This document shows positions 10,503-21,136 of a DNA stretch of 64,000 nt, piece by piece; position 1 is the stretch's first letter, and each line of letters starts with the position of its first letter. Both the position numbers and the translations under genes were made by a program. Source of the stretch: Azolla caroliniana (taxonomy: Eukaryota > Polypodiophyta); the NCBI GenBank assembly GCA_043228905.1, contig JBHGNT010000012.1, positions 13,950,001 to 14,014,000 of the forward strand, written 5' to 3'. The notes beneath the pieces are model-generated. The model was given only the letters and a program-made list of their open reading frames with translations, ran no database searches and was not told where the DNA came from.

Positions 10503-10741
10503 GTTAGAGGCTAAGCCATTTATGGCGAAGCACTTATTGGCAGTACTTAACAAACAAAAGCTCTCTCGCCAATCTCTTGGCTATAGACAATGAGAGAGAT
10601 ATAATAAAATAAAAAGATGTGAGTAAAACCCCCGCTAATCGGTAGGAAAAACCTCACATTCTCTACAAATAAAAAAGATAATCACTATTACCATCTTCCT
10701 CTTTGTTAATAGAGAGAAAGATGGGTCTACAATATGGACTA
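10503..10741 (-). other. 3' untranslated leader between gag-pol and purine tract of N
   Basis: About 240 bp with no open frame of note. It separates the gag-pol stop from the purine tract. No accessory gene is present here, unlike elements A and F. Confidence 0.5.
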
Positions 10742-13700
10742 TTAAGAAAATAATGTATGGGGAAACAAGTCCACTTCTTGCTCCCATCCATCCGTATCAA
10801 CAATATCATTAGTAACTTGGGGAATATAAGTAGGTCCCCGAGTTACATACTTTTTAAGGCGCCATCCGTTCACTCGATAAGAATGAAGTGCTCCATCCAC
10901 ATCTTTCAATTGGTAACTTCCGTTGTCATACTTTTTGTGAACCACAAAGGGTCCTTCCCACTTATTATCAAGCTTTTGTCCTTGAATATAATCATATCTA
11001 TTATCATACCTAAGAACCAATGATCCTTCTTCAATGTGGTTGCCCTTGTGTTTTTTGTCATATGCCTCCTTTCTCTTCATTGCTTGATTTAAGTAATGCT
11101 CCACAGCTTCTTCTCTTGAATATTGTAGTAGATGGTTGCTCGCTAAACGACTCATCACATCATTTCCTTTTGAGCGATGCGATGCCTCCATTAGTCTATT
11201 ACTTTTGATCTCAAGTTCGATCGGAAGTAACGCTTCTTTTCCATAAACCAAATAAAAAGGAGTAAAACCTGTGGAGGATTTATAAGAAACTCTATAAGCC
11301 CAAAGAGTATCATCCAAATACCTATCCCATGTTCTTACTTTGTCTTGCACTAACTTTGTCAAATTCTTCACTATAAGCCCATTCACTTTCTCAACTGCAC
11401 CATTTGCTTGAGGATAATAAGGCGTTGAATATCGATGCTTAATCTTCAACTTGCTTAATAGACAAGCTAACATTTCACTCCTAAAACCGGGTCCATGATC
11501 GGATACAATCTCCATGGGAACTCCAAATCTAGTACAAATATTCTTATACACAAATTGGGCTACATCTTTGGCTTTAATCGAGGAAGTTGCTATAGCTTCC
11601 ACCCACTTTGTCATGTAGTCAATGGCCACCAAAATAAACTCTTTACCATGTTGAGTTTTCGGAAGAGGTCCTACTGCATCAATTCCCCATTTCTCGAATG
11701 GAGCAAACACCACAATGGGTTGTAAAGGTCCACTTTGTAGATGTCTTATTCCCGCTTTTTGACATGCATCACAAGATCTACACCAATCATGCACATCCCT
11801 ATGGATAGTAGGCCATGTAAAACCAATTAGTAAAATCTTTCTTATCATTATATCATGGGCTAAATGCCCACCACAAACTTCTTCATGCAACTTAAAGAGT
11901 ATCTTTATAATCTCGCTTTTGTTAGGAACTCTTCGTAAAACTCCATCTTTCCCTTTGTTGTACAAATCTTCACCCACCAAATGATATTGTGAAGCCTTTG
12001 CCACCAAACGCTTTCTTTGCAAAGCATTGAGGTTATTTGGAAACTCTCCTTTATTAAGAAAATTATGTACTTCCTCTAGGGAGTCTACATCTTTGCACGT
12101 CTCCAAAACACCAACGAAACCTTCCTTGATCTTATCTAATTGGGCTTGAGCTAATGCATCTGCTTCTTTATTGTATAATCTCCCCACATGCTTAATCTGT
12201 ATCTTTTCAAAAGACCTTAGTAGACTCATTGCTTCTTTATAAAAATTTCTAAGCCCATCACTTTGACATTTCCAATTGCCTTGAATTTGTTTAATTACCA
12301 ATAAGGAATCACCCTTAAGAATTAATCTTTTTATCTTCATAGCTTTACCTAGACGAAGACCATAACACAAGGTAGCATACTCCGCTTCATTATTTGAATT
12401 CACACCACTTAATGTAATACCTTCACTTTTTACTCTGTCTCCTTGAGGATCCTTGAGAATAATCCCACCCACGGCTATGTTTGTGGCTTTGCGAAATGCC
12501 CCATCAAAGAATAAGGTGAATGCATCCTCCATATCCGGCTCGGGAAGTGCCTTTCGTAGCTTTACCAAGTCTTCTTCATGAAAGGTTTCTCTAAAGGTGA
12601 GAAGATCCGCCAATTCGGCACGCATAGTTGATTCCAATTTGACTTCAAAATCAAACTCCGCCAATAGTAGAGCCCATTTAGCAATTCGTGCTGAAATGCT
12701 CACATGTTGGAGTACATATGGGAGTAATGACATGCTAGTGATTATTACAAAATGATGAGGTAGTAGAAAGCTTCTAAACTTTTTACAAGCATATATAAGA
12801 GCTAACATCCACTTTTCTACTTCTAAGAATTCTTTCTCTACATCAGACATGGCTTTACTAATAAAATATATAGGATGCATAAGCCTATTTTCAGAATCTT
12901 GTTGCATAAGAATGGCTCCTATAGCATGAGATCCAACACTAAGAGAAAGAAAGAAGGTAGATGTTCTATCAGGTGGCTTTAGAATAGGAGCATTACATAA
13001 TAGTTCTTTTATTCTTACATATTGCTCTTCAGTTGTAGATGTCCACAAGAAGTTGTTGGTGCGAAGAATAATGCGAAAAGGATAGAGAATTTGGGCCAAC
13101 ATATGAATGAATCGTTCAAAGTAACGAACTTTTTGAACAAATACCTCCAAATCTTTGATACTCGTGGGTGTTGTCATCTTTTGAATTGCTTCAATCTTTG
13201 AGCTATCAACTTTGATTCCTTCTTGAGACACCACATGACCAAGCATCACCACCTCCTTTTCACCTATGTGACACTTCTCTGGGTTGAGTTGCATTTTGCA
13301 TTCCTCCAATCTTTTGAATGCCAAGCGAACCTTTTCCAAATGGTCTTTCCTGCTACTATAAATTGCAAAGTCATCCATAAAGACTCTAACAAACTTTCCA
13401 AAGAATGGTTGGAATACATGAATAGCAAGACGATTAAATGTAAAAACAGCATTTGTGAGTCCAAAGGGCATGCATCGATATGCAAAGCATCCCCATGGAG
13501 TGATGAATGTCGTCTTCTTTTGATCCTCTTCCGCAATACGAATTTGAAAATAACCTGAATAGCCATCACAAACAGAGTACATTTCATGACCCGCAATTTC
13601 ATCTAATATTTCATCTTGGAAAGGGAGAGGAAAGTGATCCCTCTTGGTAGCCGCATTTAGAGGTTTGTAATCAACACAAACCCTCCATTTTCCATTCTTT

Positions 13701-15901
13701 TTAGGTACCACCACAATGGGCGAAACCCATTCAGAATCTTCCACTGGGTAAATGAATTGTGCACGCAACAAAGCTTTGACTTCCTTTAATAAGGCCTCCT
13801 TTTGCACGTGACCTAGCCTTCGCAACTTTTGCGCAACGGGAGTTGTACCCTCCTTTAGATTTATGTGATGTTGGATGACATCTACACCCCTAATATGAGC
13901 ATAATCACTAATGAAAAGGTTAGGAAATTCAGAAATCAAATTAATAAATTGTTGCCTCTCTTGCCCTTTAAGATCTTTAGAAATCATCTTCTCTTTTTGC
14001 TCCATAGTAATTAAACCTCCTTCATCATCTTCTTCCTTCAAAACGGCATATGATGTGGTCATTTCCCATTCTGACGAGGAATCTTCACTTTCATCACTTT
14101 CATATGCGGACCCACTATCATATTCAGTTATTCCATCTTCTTCTTTCTCAATAAGTCTTTGTTGCCGCATATCATAATGTATGCTCACTCCTTTTGATGG
14201 CGTTATGGTCATCAAACCTTTGCTCCAATCTTGGACAACATTGAGTTCTTGCATCCATGGTCGTCCTAGTACCAAAGAATATGACGGTCCTTTTAGTGGT
14301 ATTACATGAAAATCCATGGAAATGCTTACCCCAAAACACTTGATGACAACATCCTCCACTATGCCAATGCAATGGACCACTCCACCATCGGCTACAGCCA
14401 CTCTTGCCGAAGATGACCTACTTATAGGAATTCCCACTTTGTTTACCACAAATTCAGAAATCAAGCCTACTCTAGCACCACTATCAACCAACGCATCTTT
14501 GATGTGAAACCCTTTGATGGAGACGGGGACGGTGGGTCGTATGTCCTTTCGATCTTCTACTCGCACGATTCCCACATAATGCACAGTCTTCCGACTTTGG
14601 CGAATACTTGCAAGTCGCCCCCACTCCTTTCGTAATGTGGGAGATAATTGGAGAAGTTGCGGCCATGTTATCCTTGGTCCACTTGAAATCAACTCATGCT
14701 TCAAATTGAAAGCTTCTACACCTTCACCCATAGGAATGTCCTCCATCTTGATCTTTCTTCTAGAGTGTCTCCTTCTCAATTTTTCCTCTTTCTCATTCTC
14801 CTTAGACTTCTTCTTTTGTCTTGAGGCACTAGATTCTCCTTCAACTTCTTTCTCCTTTTGCGAGGACCTTGTCCTTTTCACAGGAGCTACTTCAAAAGAA
14901 TTATCACTATCATCAATAAAATTAAGAAGATTCACATTATGAGGAATTGTAGGAACCTGAGCCATAGGGAGTGTTACGTTTCCTTCGACTTCATTGTTGT
15001 TAGGTCGTTGTCCATTCCTTTGCACTTGATAAATGCCTCTTCCCATGACTCTTTGTTGTCGATGAGGACATCTTGTTGAGATGTGTCCCTCCTCTTGACA
15101 AGAATAACAAATTACACCGTGATGCCCTCTAGAGCCACCACCATCGGGAATAGTGTTGTGAATTGCTTGGGATTGTCGCAAGTGGGTCATCACTTCATCA
15201 AAGCGCCGATTTACCAATGCCATGGTATCTTGTTCACTCCTCACTTGTTCAACTTCTTGGGATATACTTGTTGGGTTTATTGTTGTGGTGGTATACACAT
15301 TTGGAAACACTTGTCCCCCATGCACAATTGAAGATGAGGCTTGAAAGTTGGCACGAGGCATCAAATTTGCACCCAAAGCCGTCATTTGGGGATCCCCCAA
15401 GGAGCTCATCATCTTCACTTGTCGATCATAAGCTTGACAAACTTGGATAAGAGCTTGAAACGATGTGGGATCCTTCAAGTTTGCTTCCAAACGGAAATAC
15501 ATATCAAGACCCATCTTGAATCGTTCCATTTTAAACCACTCGTCTTCAGTGCCGCCACGAAGACGAATCCATGTAGTCCACAAATCCTTGAAATTTCTTT
15601 CATACTCAGTGAAACCAATTGGTGATTCCATCTTTAGTCGAAATAGCTCTTCCCTTACTTCGGTTGCACTTCGTCGTTGAATATATTTGGCACGAAACTG
15701 GTGCACCAACAATTGATATGCTCCCTGTTGGTTTGGAGGAAGAGAGTCATACCAATCTCGAGCTCGACCATAGAATGTAGCTACTAATAAAGGTAACTTC
15801 TCATTGTCGGTGATGCGTCCAATAGAGACAGCATGATGCTCAAAAGATGCCAAAAAGGCACCCGCATCTTGTGTTCTTTCACCTGAAAATGCAAATTGCA
15901 T
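10742..15901 (-). CDS. gag-pol: Gag-pol polyprotein of element N
   Basis: 1719 codons in one frame with no stop. I chose the ATG at 15901 (MQFAFSGER); the frame is open upstream to 16024, but that part is LTR and primer-site sequence. Order: gag capsid region; zinc knuckle C266-C269-H274-C279; basic linker; aspartic protease with D473-S-G; RT with MDD at about 842-844; RNase H; a second archaeal-type RNase H; integrase with HHCC, catalytic D1408, D1468, E1504 and a WEGPF version of GPY/F near the end. In the first RNase H the usual first and third Asp positions are Ser (about 988 and 1056), while the second RNase H keeps D1133, E1172, D1198 and D1248. The polyprotein would package, reverse-transcribe and integrate the element RNA. 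Confidence 0.95.
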   Translation of the reverse strand: MQFAFSGERTQDAGAFLASFEHHAVSIGRITDNEKLPLLVATFYGRARDWYDSLPPNQQGAYQLLVHQFRAKYIQRRSATEVREELFRLKMESPIGFTEYERNFKDLWTTWIRLRGGTEDEWFKMERFKMGLDMYFRLEANLKDPTSFQALIQVCQAYDRQVKMMSSLGDPQMTALGANLMPRANFQASSSIVHGGQVFPNVYTTTTINPTSISQEVEQVRSEQDTMALVNRRFDEVMTHLRQSQAIHNTIPDGGGSRGHHGVICYSCQEEGHISTRCPHRQQRVMGRGIYQVQRNGQRPNNNEVEGNVTLPMAQVPTIPHNVNLLNFIDDSDNSFEVAPVKRTRSSQKEKEVEGESSASRQKKKSKENEKEEKLRRRHSRRKIKMEDIPMGEGVEAFNLKHELISSGPRITWPQLLQLSPTLRKEWGRLASIRQSRKTVHYVGIVRVEDRKDIRPTVPVSIKGFHIKDALVDSGARVGLISEFVVNKVGIPISRSSSARVAVADGGVVHCIGIVEDVVIKCFGVSISMDFHVIPLKGPSYSLVLGRPWMQELNVVQDWSKGLMTITPSKGVSIHYDMRQQRLIEKEEDGITEYDSGSAYESDESEDSSSEWEMTTSYAVLKEEDDEGGLITMEQKEKMISKDLKGQERQQFINLISEFPNLFISDYAHIRGVDVIQHHINLKEGTTPVAQKLRRLGHVQKEALLKEVKALLRAQFIYPVEDSEWVSPIVVVPKKNGKWRVCVDYKPLNAATKRDHFPLPFQDEILDEIAGHEMYSVCDGYSGYFQIRIAEEDQKKTTFITPWGCFAYRCMPFGLTNAVFTFNRLAIHVFQPFFGKFVRVFMDDFAIYSSRKDHLEKVRLAFKRLEECKMQLNPEKCHIGEKEVVMLGHVVSQEGIKVDSSKIEAIQKMTTPTSIKDLEVFVQKVRYFERFIHMLAQILYPFRIILRTNNFLWTSTTEEQYVRIKELLCNAPILKPPDRTSTFFLSLSVGSHAIGAILMQQDSENRLMHPIYFISKAMSDVEKEFLEVEKWMLALIYACKKFRSFLLPHHFVIITSMSLLPYVLQHVSISARIAKWALLLAEFDFEVKLESTMRAELADLLTFRETFHEEDLVKLRKALPEPDMEDAFTLFFDGAFRKATNIAVGGIILKDPQGDRVKSEGITLSGVNSNNEAEYATLCYGLRLGKAMKIKRLILKGDSLLVIKQIQGNWKCQSDGLRNFYKEAMSLLRSFEKIQIKHVGRLYNKEADALAQAQLDKIKEGFVGVLETCKDVDSLEEVHNFLNKGEFPNNLNALQRKRLVAKASQYHLVGEDLYNKGKDGVLRRVPNKSEIIKILFKLHEEVCGGHLAHDIMIRKILLIGFTWPTIHRDVHDWCRSCDACQKAGIRHLQSGPLQPIVVFAPFEKWGIDAVGPLPKTQHGKEFILVAIDYMTKWVEAIATSSIKAKDVAQFVYKNICTRFGVPMEIVSDHGPGFRSEMLACLLSKLKIKHRYSTPYYPQANGAVEKVNGLIVKNLTKLVQDKVRTWDRYLDDTLWAYRVSYKSSTGFTPFYLVYGKEALLPIELEIKSNRLMEASHRSKGNDVMSRLASNHLLQYSREEAVEHYLNQAMKRKEAYDKKHKGNHIEEGSLVLRYDNRYDYIQGQKLDNKWEGPFVVHKKYDNGSYQLKDVDGALHSYRVNGWRLKKYVTRGPTYIPQVTNDIVDTDGWEQEVDLFPHTLFS

Positions 15902-15970
15902 AGCTAAGTTAATGTAATATAGTAACACAATTAAATGATAAGTTCTCCCTCCTATACGGAAAGGGTCCAC

Positions 15971-15986
15971 CCTCCCTGGAGCGCCA
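15971..15986 (-). other. Primer-binding site of element N
   Basis: On the minus strand, three bases after the 5' LTR end, TGGCGCTCCAGGGAGG begins with the TGG expected to pair with a tRNA CCA end. The first seven bases suit a tRNA ending AGCGCCA, such as plant tRNA-Asn from memory, but the rest matches poorly, so the primer tRNA is uncertain. Confidence 0.6.
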
Positions 15987-15989
15987 AAA

Positions 15990-16738
15990 TGATAGGGTGT
16001 ATAAGATAATAGATAGTTATACACTATATGAGGGCTTGACCAAACCGATTAGATGGAGTTGAAAATCATAATATATTATATAGCTCTAGGTAATTATGAT
16101 TAGAGAGTATAACTCAAGAAACTAAGAAAAAAGATAGAGAAAGCGAGCAAGAAATAAGAATGTTCTGATATTCCAACATCAAGAGAATACAAAGGAGACA
16201 AACTCCACATTGAACTAAAACCAAAGACCTTCCTCTTCTAAGACACTTCCTCTTCCACAAAGACACTTCTTCCTAACACTCCTCATCCACTCTTTGACCT
16301 TCACTCTTAACCCCCCTCCTCACTAATATCACTTCTTCTTTTATAACCTTCCTCTTCTTATCCACGTTCATGCTATTTTTAGAAGCTTTTTATCTCCCTA
16401 TTTTTAGCTATGACACATCGACCTTCTAATCGTCATATCTCCCTCATCTGATATCCAAATTAAGCGATTTAAAAAGCTATAGAAAGCTCTTTTTACAGGC
16501 TTTCTAATCCATATTTAAACGTGATATTTGGATAAACAACGAGGGAGTTATGACCATTCTATTTTTACTGTTTTTTATAGTCTGCGTTTTCTCTTTTTAC
16601 TTTTCTCTTGGTCTCGTACTTTTACTTTTGACTTCTTCCCTAAGGTCTTAGTTCGTGTTCTTATCCTCAAAAGGTGAATTATCTATACTTTATATTCTCC
16701 TAATGTTCAATGGCTTAGATTCTAAAAACACTTTCACA
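15990..16738 (-). repeat. 5' LTR of element N
   Basis: 749 bp, the promoter-bearing LTR of this minus-strand element. Followed (to the right) by the second CCTAG copy and then LINE sequence. Confidence 0.95.
16339..16345 (-). promoter_or_regulatory. TATA box of the element N promoter
   Basis: TATAAAA on the minus strand, about 390 bp inside the 5' LTR; the same motif is in the 3' LTR at 10087-10093. It is the best candidate for the core promoter that would drive gag-pol. Confidence 0.5.
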
Positions 16739-16743
16739 CCTAG

Positions 16744-17489
16744 TTTCTTTATATTTGGGGTATCTAATAGTTTGGAGAGGGCCCTAGTATGTCTTGGTAT
16801 TTTTCCCTTATCTTGATGTAAGTTGGACACTTGGATGTAAAGTGATACTCATCCTCTATCTCTATGTGACATAATCTACATGTATCCTTTCCTCTCCCAG
16901 GACTCCATTAGCATGACCACTATCAATTTCAAGTTGGTGAGATGATACCCTAAGTTGTCTAACGGCAACCCTTAGTGCATTTGGTAATCTAACGTATCTA
17001 GATATTTTGATCATATAATAAAACCTAACTTAGAGAAGTGGATGAAGTGTTCCTTATAGTACTACATTTTAGATGGTAGTGGCTCTAGTGGGTTGATCCA
17101 TTTATGTTGAGTGTAAATTTGCCATATTTCTTGGTGTGTTACTTTATTATGGTCCTCATGAGAGATTAAAGGTCTATCGATCTCATGGTTGTACCTAAGA
17201 GGAGGTAGGTTATTCATGTCTAGGTTGTTTGCAAAAAGCCAACTTAGATTTTTGCCTTAAGCATGACTCCTGAACTCACTTAGATATGAACCATATGCCT
17301 TAATCCTTTTCCTCATCATTCATGAACATAGTTCTCCATCACGAGTCTCTTAACGATGTTGTGGAGTTTCTTCCATTAATCATTGTAATAACTCAGATAT
17401 GAAGCGTCTGTGAACACCCATCCTCCTATCTAAGATTTGATGTTTCTTTAGACACTAATCGTCTTACATAAGATTGAAAGTGTCTAGTG
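16744..17489 (-). pseudogene. LINE C-terminal region remnant
   Basis: With frameshifts, the minus strand reads LRVAVRQLRVSSHQLEID, then RLCHIEIEDEYHF with a downstream SKCPTY, the Cys/His-rich domain that follows RT in plant LINEs. Upstream sequence to about 17490 looks like the same protein but is badly broken. It belongs to the target locus of element N, since removing N makes it contiguous with 9737. The right end is covered by the copia C LTR; the exact junction is uncertain. Confidence 0.65.
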
Positions 17490-17710
17490 TGTGAACACAC
17501 CATGAGAATGTATGAACACTCAAAGGTCAAAAGTCACCACTACTTTTGTAGCATTAACTATGTGTCATAGAATCATATTCTATGACACATAACTAGTGAG
17601 TTTCCACATTCCCCATGACCGATGAGCTTCGGTAGTTAATGAAGAGAGAGGGTTACTATATAAAGCACCCTCCTACTTTGTAATGGGTCGGTTAATCTCC
17701 TTAGTAATAT
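17490..17710 (+). repeat. 5' LTR of copia element C, left part
   Basis: Plus-strand copia LTR split by element O: this part ends at the AATAT copy 17706-17710, and the rest continues at 30049-30185 to the LTR end CTTTACA, followed directly by a primer site. A TATATAAA box lies at 17657-17664, and a perfect 15-bp inverted repeat at 17559-17573/17577-17591. The start is approximate; TGTCTAGTGTG near 17489 is my best guess. Confidence 0.7.
17559..17591. repeat. Perfect 15-bp inverted repeat in the C LTR
   Basis: TATGTGTCATAGAAT is followed after three bases by its exact reverse complement. It lies about 65 bp upstream of the LTR TATA box, a place for a regulatory site or RNA/DNA hairpin. Confidence 0.7.
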
Positions 17711-17763
17711 TGTAAAGAAATGGAGCTGGTGGTGTAATGCAACGGAAGATAATTGACCCTTCA
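17711..17763 (-). repeat. 3' LTR remnant of copia O
   Basis: 53 bp, matching the terminal bases of the 5' LTR (starting TGTAAAGAAATGGAG in plus orientation, also at 29762). It joins directly to RT/RNase H coding sequence at about 17764, so roughly 230 bp of LTR plus purine tract and RNase H are missing. Confidence 0.85.
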
Positions 17764-19200
17764 AGTTGAAGTATCGTATTTGACCTGTATTTAATCCATC
17801 GTACCACCGGCGTACCGAAGTACCCTCTTAGCTCAGTCAAGATGAAGGTTTCGCGGATTCTGCATGAATTGGCTCAGTAGGCTGACCGAATAGTTGAGGT
17901 CGGGTCGCGTAATGGTTAGATAGATGAGGCTGTCGATCAATAGGCGATATTGAGTTGGCTTGTATCGGCTATGCCAGAATCAACATCAAGCTTGAGATTA
18001 CGGTAAAGCAGGGTGGACACAGGTTTGCACTCCATCATCCCGAACTTGTAGAGTAAGTTGAGGACGTAGTATCGTTGTGAGATTGTTATCCTGACTGGTG
18101 TCTGAATTACTTCGATACCTAAGAAGTAATGTAGCTCGTGCAGGTCTTTCATTTCGAATCTGCCAGAGAGAAGTGATTTGACCTTGTTAATCTCGGCGAG
18201 CTCCTTTCCTCCGATGACCAAATCATCAACGTATAGGATGATGACAATCAAGCTATCTGACTCGTTTCGGATGTATAGAGAGTTATCAGATTTTGACATT
18301 AGAAATCCGATTTGATGAAGATACTGCGTGATCTTCGAATGCCATGCAGGCGGTGCTTGTTTGAGGCCGTAGAGTGGCTTCTTGAGTTGACACACGACGT
18401 TCGGATGATTGCGCGATTCAAAGCCGGGCGGTTGGGTCATGTACACTTCCTCCTCTAGTTCCCCTTGGAGGAAGGCGTTCTTCACGTCCATCTAACGGAG
18501 GTGCCACCCTTTTGCTGCTACGATTGCAACCACGGTTCGCACAGTTGTCATCTTTGCCACTGGGGCAAAGGTCTCTTCGTAGTCAACTCTGTGCGTTTGT
18601 GCGTATCCTTTCGCAACGAGCCGTGCTTTGAAGCGATTTATAGAGCCGTCAACATTGTGTTTTACCTATGTAAATACATCGGCAACCAAATGCTTTCTTG
18701 TGCAGAATGTGAGGAACAAGATCCCATGTCTCATTTTTGCATAGGGCTTGCATTTCCTCATGCATCGCGTGGAGCCATTGTGGATCCTTTACGGCTTTAG
18801 AAAGCATTTCCGGCACACGTACTGACGCTACTTTCATCATAAAGGCGTTGTGATATGCCATGTACTCATTGTAGCCGTAACGGCTTATGGGGTTCTTCTC
18901 TCGGGTGGATCAACGTAGCTTTTCGTTCGCAGATACTAACGCTTTCTTCGCTCCATTTGTCCGGATATCGAGGCTATCGAACTCACTATCAAGGGAGTGA
19001 GTCGATTCGTCGCCGTCGAAGTGATTGTCTTCATACTCCGTCATTTTCGCCTTCCCTTTGTCCAGCTTCAGACTCGGCCGAGATGTGCTTTGATCACTCG
19101 GAGGTTCTTATGGTCCACTTAATCAGGTCGTGATTGGACTTTCGTCAAACATGCGCGTAACTCGATCTTCGGCTTCTGCTTCTATTTCGGCGTATTCCGG
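17764..19200 (-). pseudogene. Copia O reverse transcriptase and preceding linker
   Basis: Minus strand. RT motifs run from right to left: a KDPQWLHAMHEEMQAL lead, [28 protein letters not shown], the catalytic [10 protein letters not shown] with both Asp intact, LHYFLGIEV, then ITRPDLNYSVSLLSQFM. The open stretch 17937-18491 ends at a TAG codon, and further stops follow before the truncation at 17764. Residues before 18861 are a charged, low-complexity hinge between integrase and RT. RNase H is absent. Confidence 0.85.
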
Positions 19201-19894
19201 TGTCACGTTGTTACGCGCGTGTGTGTAGAAGGGGCGGGACCACGGGGGTCTCAGACTAGGGAGTAGAGGAGAAAGAATAAGATATGATTTGGAAGCTTAG
19301 CTCAAGAGGAGAAGAAGAAAGAATAAGACCATGACATAGAAGGAGAGATCGGCCGAGGCAAGATGCTCAACAAGTTATATTAAAACAAACGAATGATTAC
19401 AACAATGGTGGCCGCATGGGCTGCACCAAACGACTATGAGAAAACCCTAACCGAGGATGAATAAGGAATCCCTAAACGAAACCCTAACCCTAAAACGGTA
19501 AGAACTCTAGACTAAGTGGTATACCTTTCATACGCAAAATAGGCAACCCTTCAAAAGGGACCCCTCACTCCCTTTTATAGTGGTAAGGGGTGAGGCACAA
19601 TACAATAGGAGCGGTCAATTCCCCTTTTCATTCAAAGGAGAATATTTGCCCCAATCTCGAGATTGATGGGCCTTAACTCTCTCTCCTCTAGCCATCCTAC
19701 TCAATGCCCATCACTCTTACACTCATTCTCTATGTACCTCCATCTAGTCCACAAAGTGCACATCACATTCACACTTAACAACTTTGTAGAGCACCTTAAC
19801 TCCTTACACTTTACAAGTTCATGTGCAATGTTGCACATCTCTGTTTTCTCTATCTCGCTCGGTTTTCTCACCATGGGCGAAAAACATCATGACA
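19201..19894 (-). repeat. Solo LTR of the Trp-primed gypsy family
   Basis: 694 bp on the minus strand from TGTCATGATG to CGTGACA, with the family signature 'gagacccccgtggtcccgcc' near its end and a TATAAAA in the middle (minus, about 19573). It sits in the hinge between copia O integrase and RT. Flanks are TCGG and CCGG (minus orientation), close to a 4-bp duplication with one change. Confidence 0.85.
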
Positions 19895-21132
19895 CCGAGT
19901 TGAGCAGAGTCGGAGCCGAAGTTGTCTCTGGTGCGTACCAGGATGCGTATTCGTCGAAGACTACGTCTCGGCTTGTTCGAACTTTTCGGGTAGATGGGTT
20001 GTAGCATTTGTACCCCTTTTGTTCGAGTGAGTATCCTACAAGGATACATTTCTCCGACTTGGGTCGAGCTTTTGTCGCGTATCATCGGGAATATGCACGT
20101 AAGCGATTGTGCCAAAAATGCGGACATGTGATAAGTCCGGCTTCTTTCCAAAGAACTTCTCATGAGGAGTTACGTCGTGTACTGCCGAGGTTGTGCACCT
20201 ATTCATGAGGTATACAGCCGTATTCGCCACTTCTACCCAGTACGATTTCGGCAGGTTCTTCTCATTCATCATGGCCCGTGCGACTTCTACTATGTGTCGA
20301 TTTTTATGCTCAGCTACGCCATTCTATTGAGGTGTGTGACGACATGAGAATTCTCGTCAGATTCCTTCCTTTCGGAGATACGCCATAAGCTCCTCAGAAA
20401 AGTATTCTTTGCCTTCATCCGATCGAAGGCAACATACATGCCGATTCGTAGCTTTTTCGACTTCGGCTTTGAATCTCTAGAAGTATCTGAACACTTCGCT
20501 CTTTTGTTTCATCGGGTAGATCCAGGTGTTCCTAGAGAAGTCATCGATGAACGTAACGTAATATCGGCATCCGCCGAGTGTGCTTGTCTAGGCCGATCCC
20601 CATACATCTGAATGTATGACATCCAGGATCCCTTTGCTCACATTCCATTCTTTCGGGAATGGGTGTTGACATTGCTTTCCGAACTGTCACGCTTCGCATA
20701 TGCCCGTAATTTCCTTTGCGGTAAAGTTCGAGAGTCCGATTACGACTCCTTTCGATTGCATGTTTTGAAGTTTTTGGAGATGGATGTGGCCGATTCTTTT
20801 GTGCCACAAATTTAAGTCCGTTTCGACTTTGAGGCCCTTTGCGAACATGGCTGACTTTACCTCGTTCGATTCGAGGATAAACATATGGCCTTCTCGTCGA
20901 CCGTGAGCTATGACTTGACCGCCCCTTTCGATGGAGCACCTGTCATTGTTGAATCGTACTTGCATTCCTTGTTCAACAATCTGGCCTCAATGGGACGTTC
21001 CTGATATTCTGTATTGGATGAGTCATGTCATCTCCTGTTTTGACATATCCGGGATGTTCGAGCTTCCGTAGTTCCCGAAACCAATCTTCATGAGAGGTCA
21101 TGTGTTTGGATGCTCCCGAGTCAACAAACCAT
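19895..21132 (-). pseudogene. Copia O integrase and protease C-terminal part
   Basis: Reading leftwards: protease VWFVDSGASKHMTSH (Asp-Ser-Gly intact) at 21132; a pre-integrase zinc region LWHKRIGHIHLQKLQ; first Asp in VIHSDVWG, second in LRSDEGKEY, third-site Glu in VAEHKNRHI; then NRCTTSAVHDVTPHE. Several in-frame stops (near 20395, 20475, 20595) break it. The left part continues as VRTRDNFGSDSAQL up to the solo LTR. The protease start is on the far side of gypsy B, at 28654. Confidence 0.85.
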
Positions 21133-21136
21133 ACGT

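Larger units (their letters stand above)
9738..16738 (-). mobile_element. Element N: intact Ty3/gypsy (Tat-like) retrotransposon
   Basis: 7.0-kb complete element on the minus strand with two 749-bp LTRs, primer site, one long gag-pol frame, purine tract and a perfect 5-bp target duplication CCTAG (9733-9737 and 16739-16743). The LTRs differ at only three positions by eye, so insertion was recent. The presence of a second, archaeal-type RNase H between RNase H and integrase is a hallmark of the Tat lineage of plant gypsy elements. It interrupts LINE sequence. This is the only element in the window that looks autonomous. Confidence 0.95.

Noticed and set aside
15971-15986. tRNA-Asn as definite primer of element N
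   Set aside because: Only the first seven bases agree with the sequence I remember; left as uncertain.
15902-16024. N-terminal extension of the element N frame (MYNYLLSYTPYHFG...)
   Set aside because: It is encoded by LTR and primer-site bases; the gag-like protein starts at the ATG at 15901.
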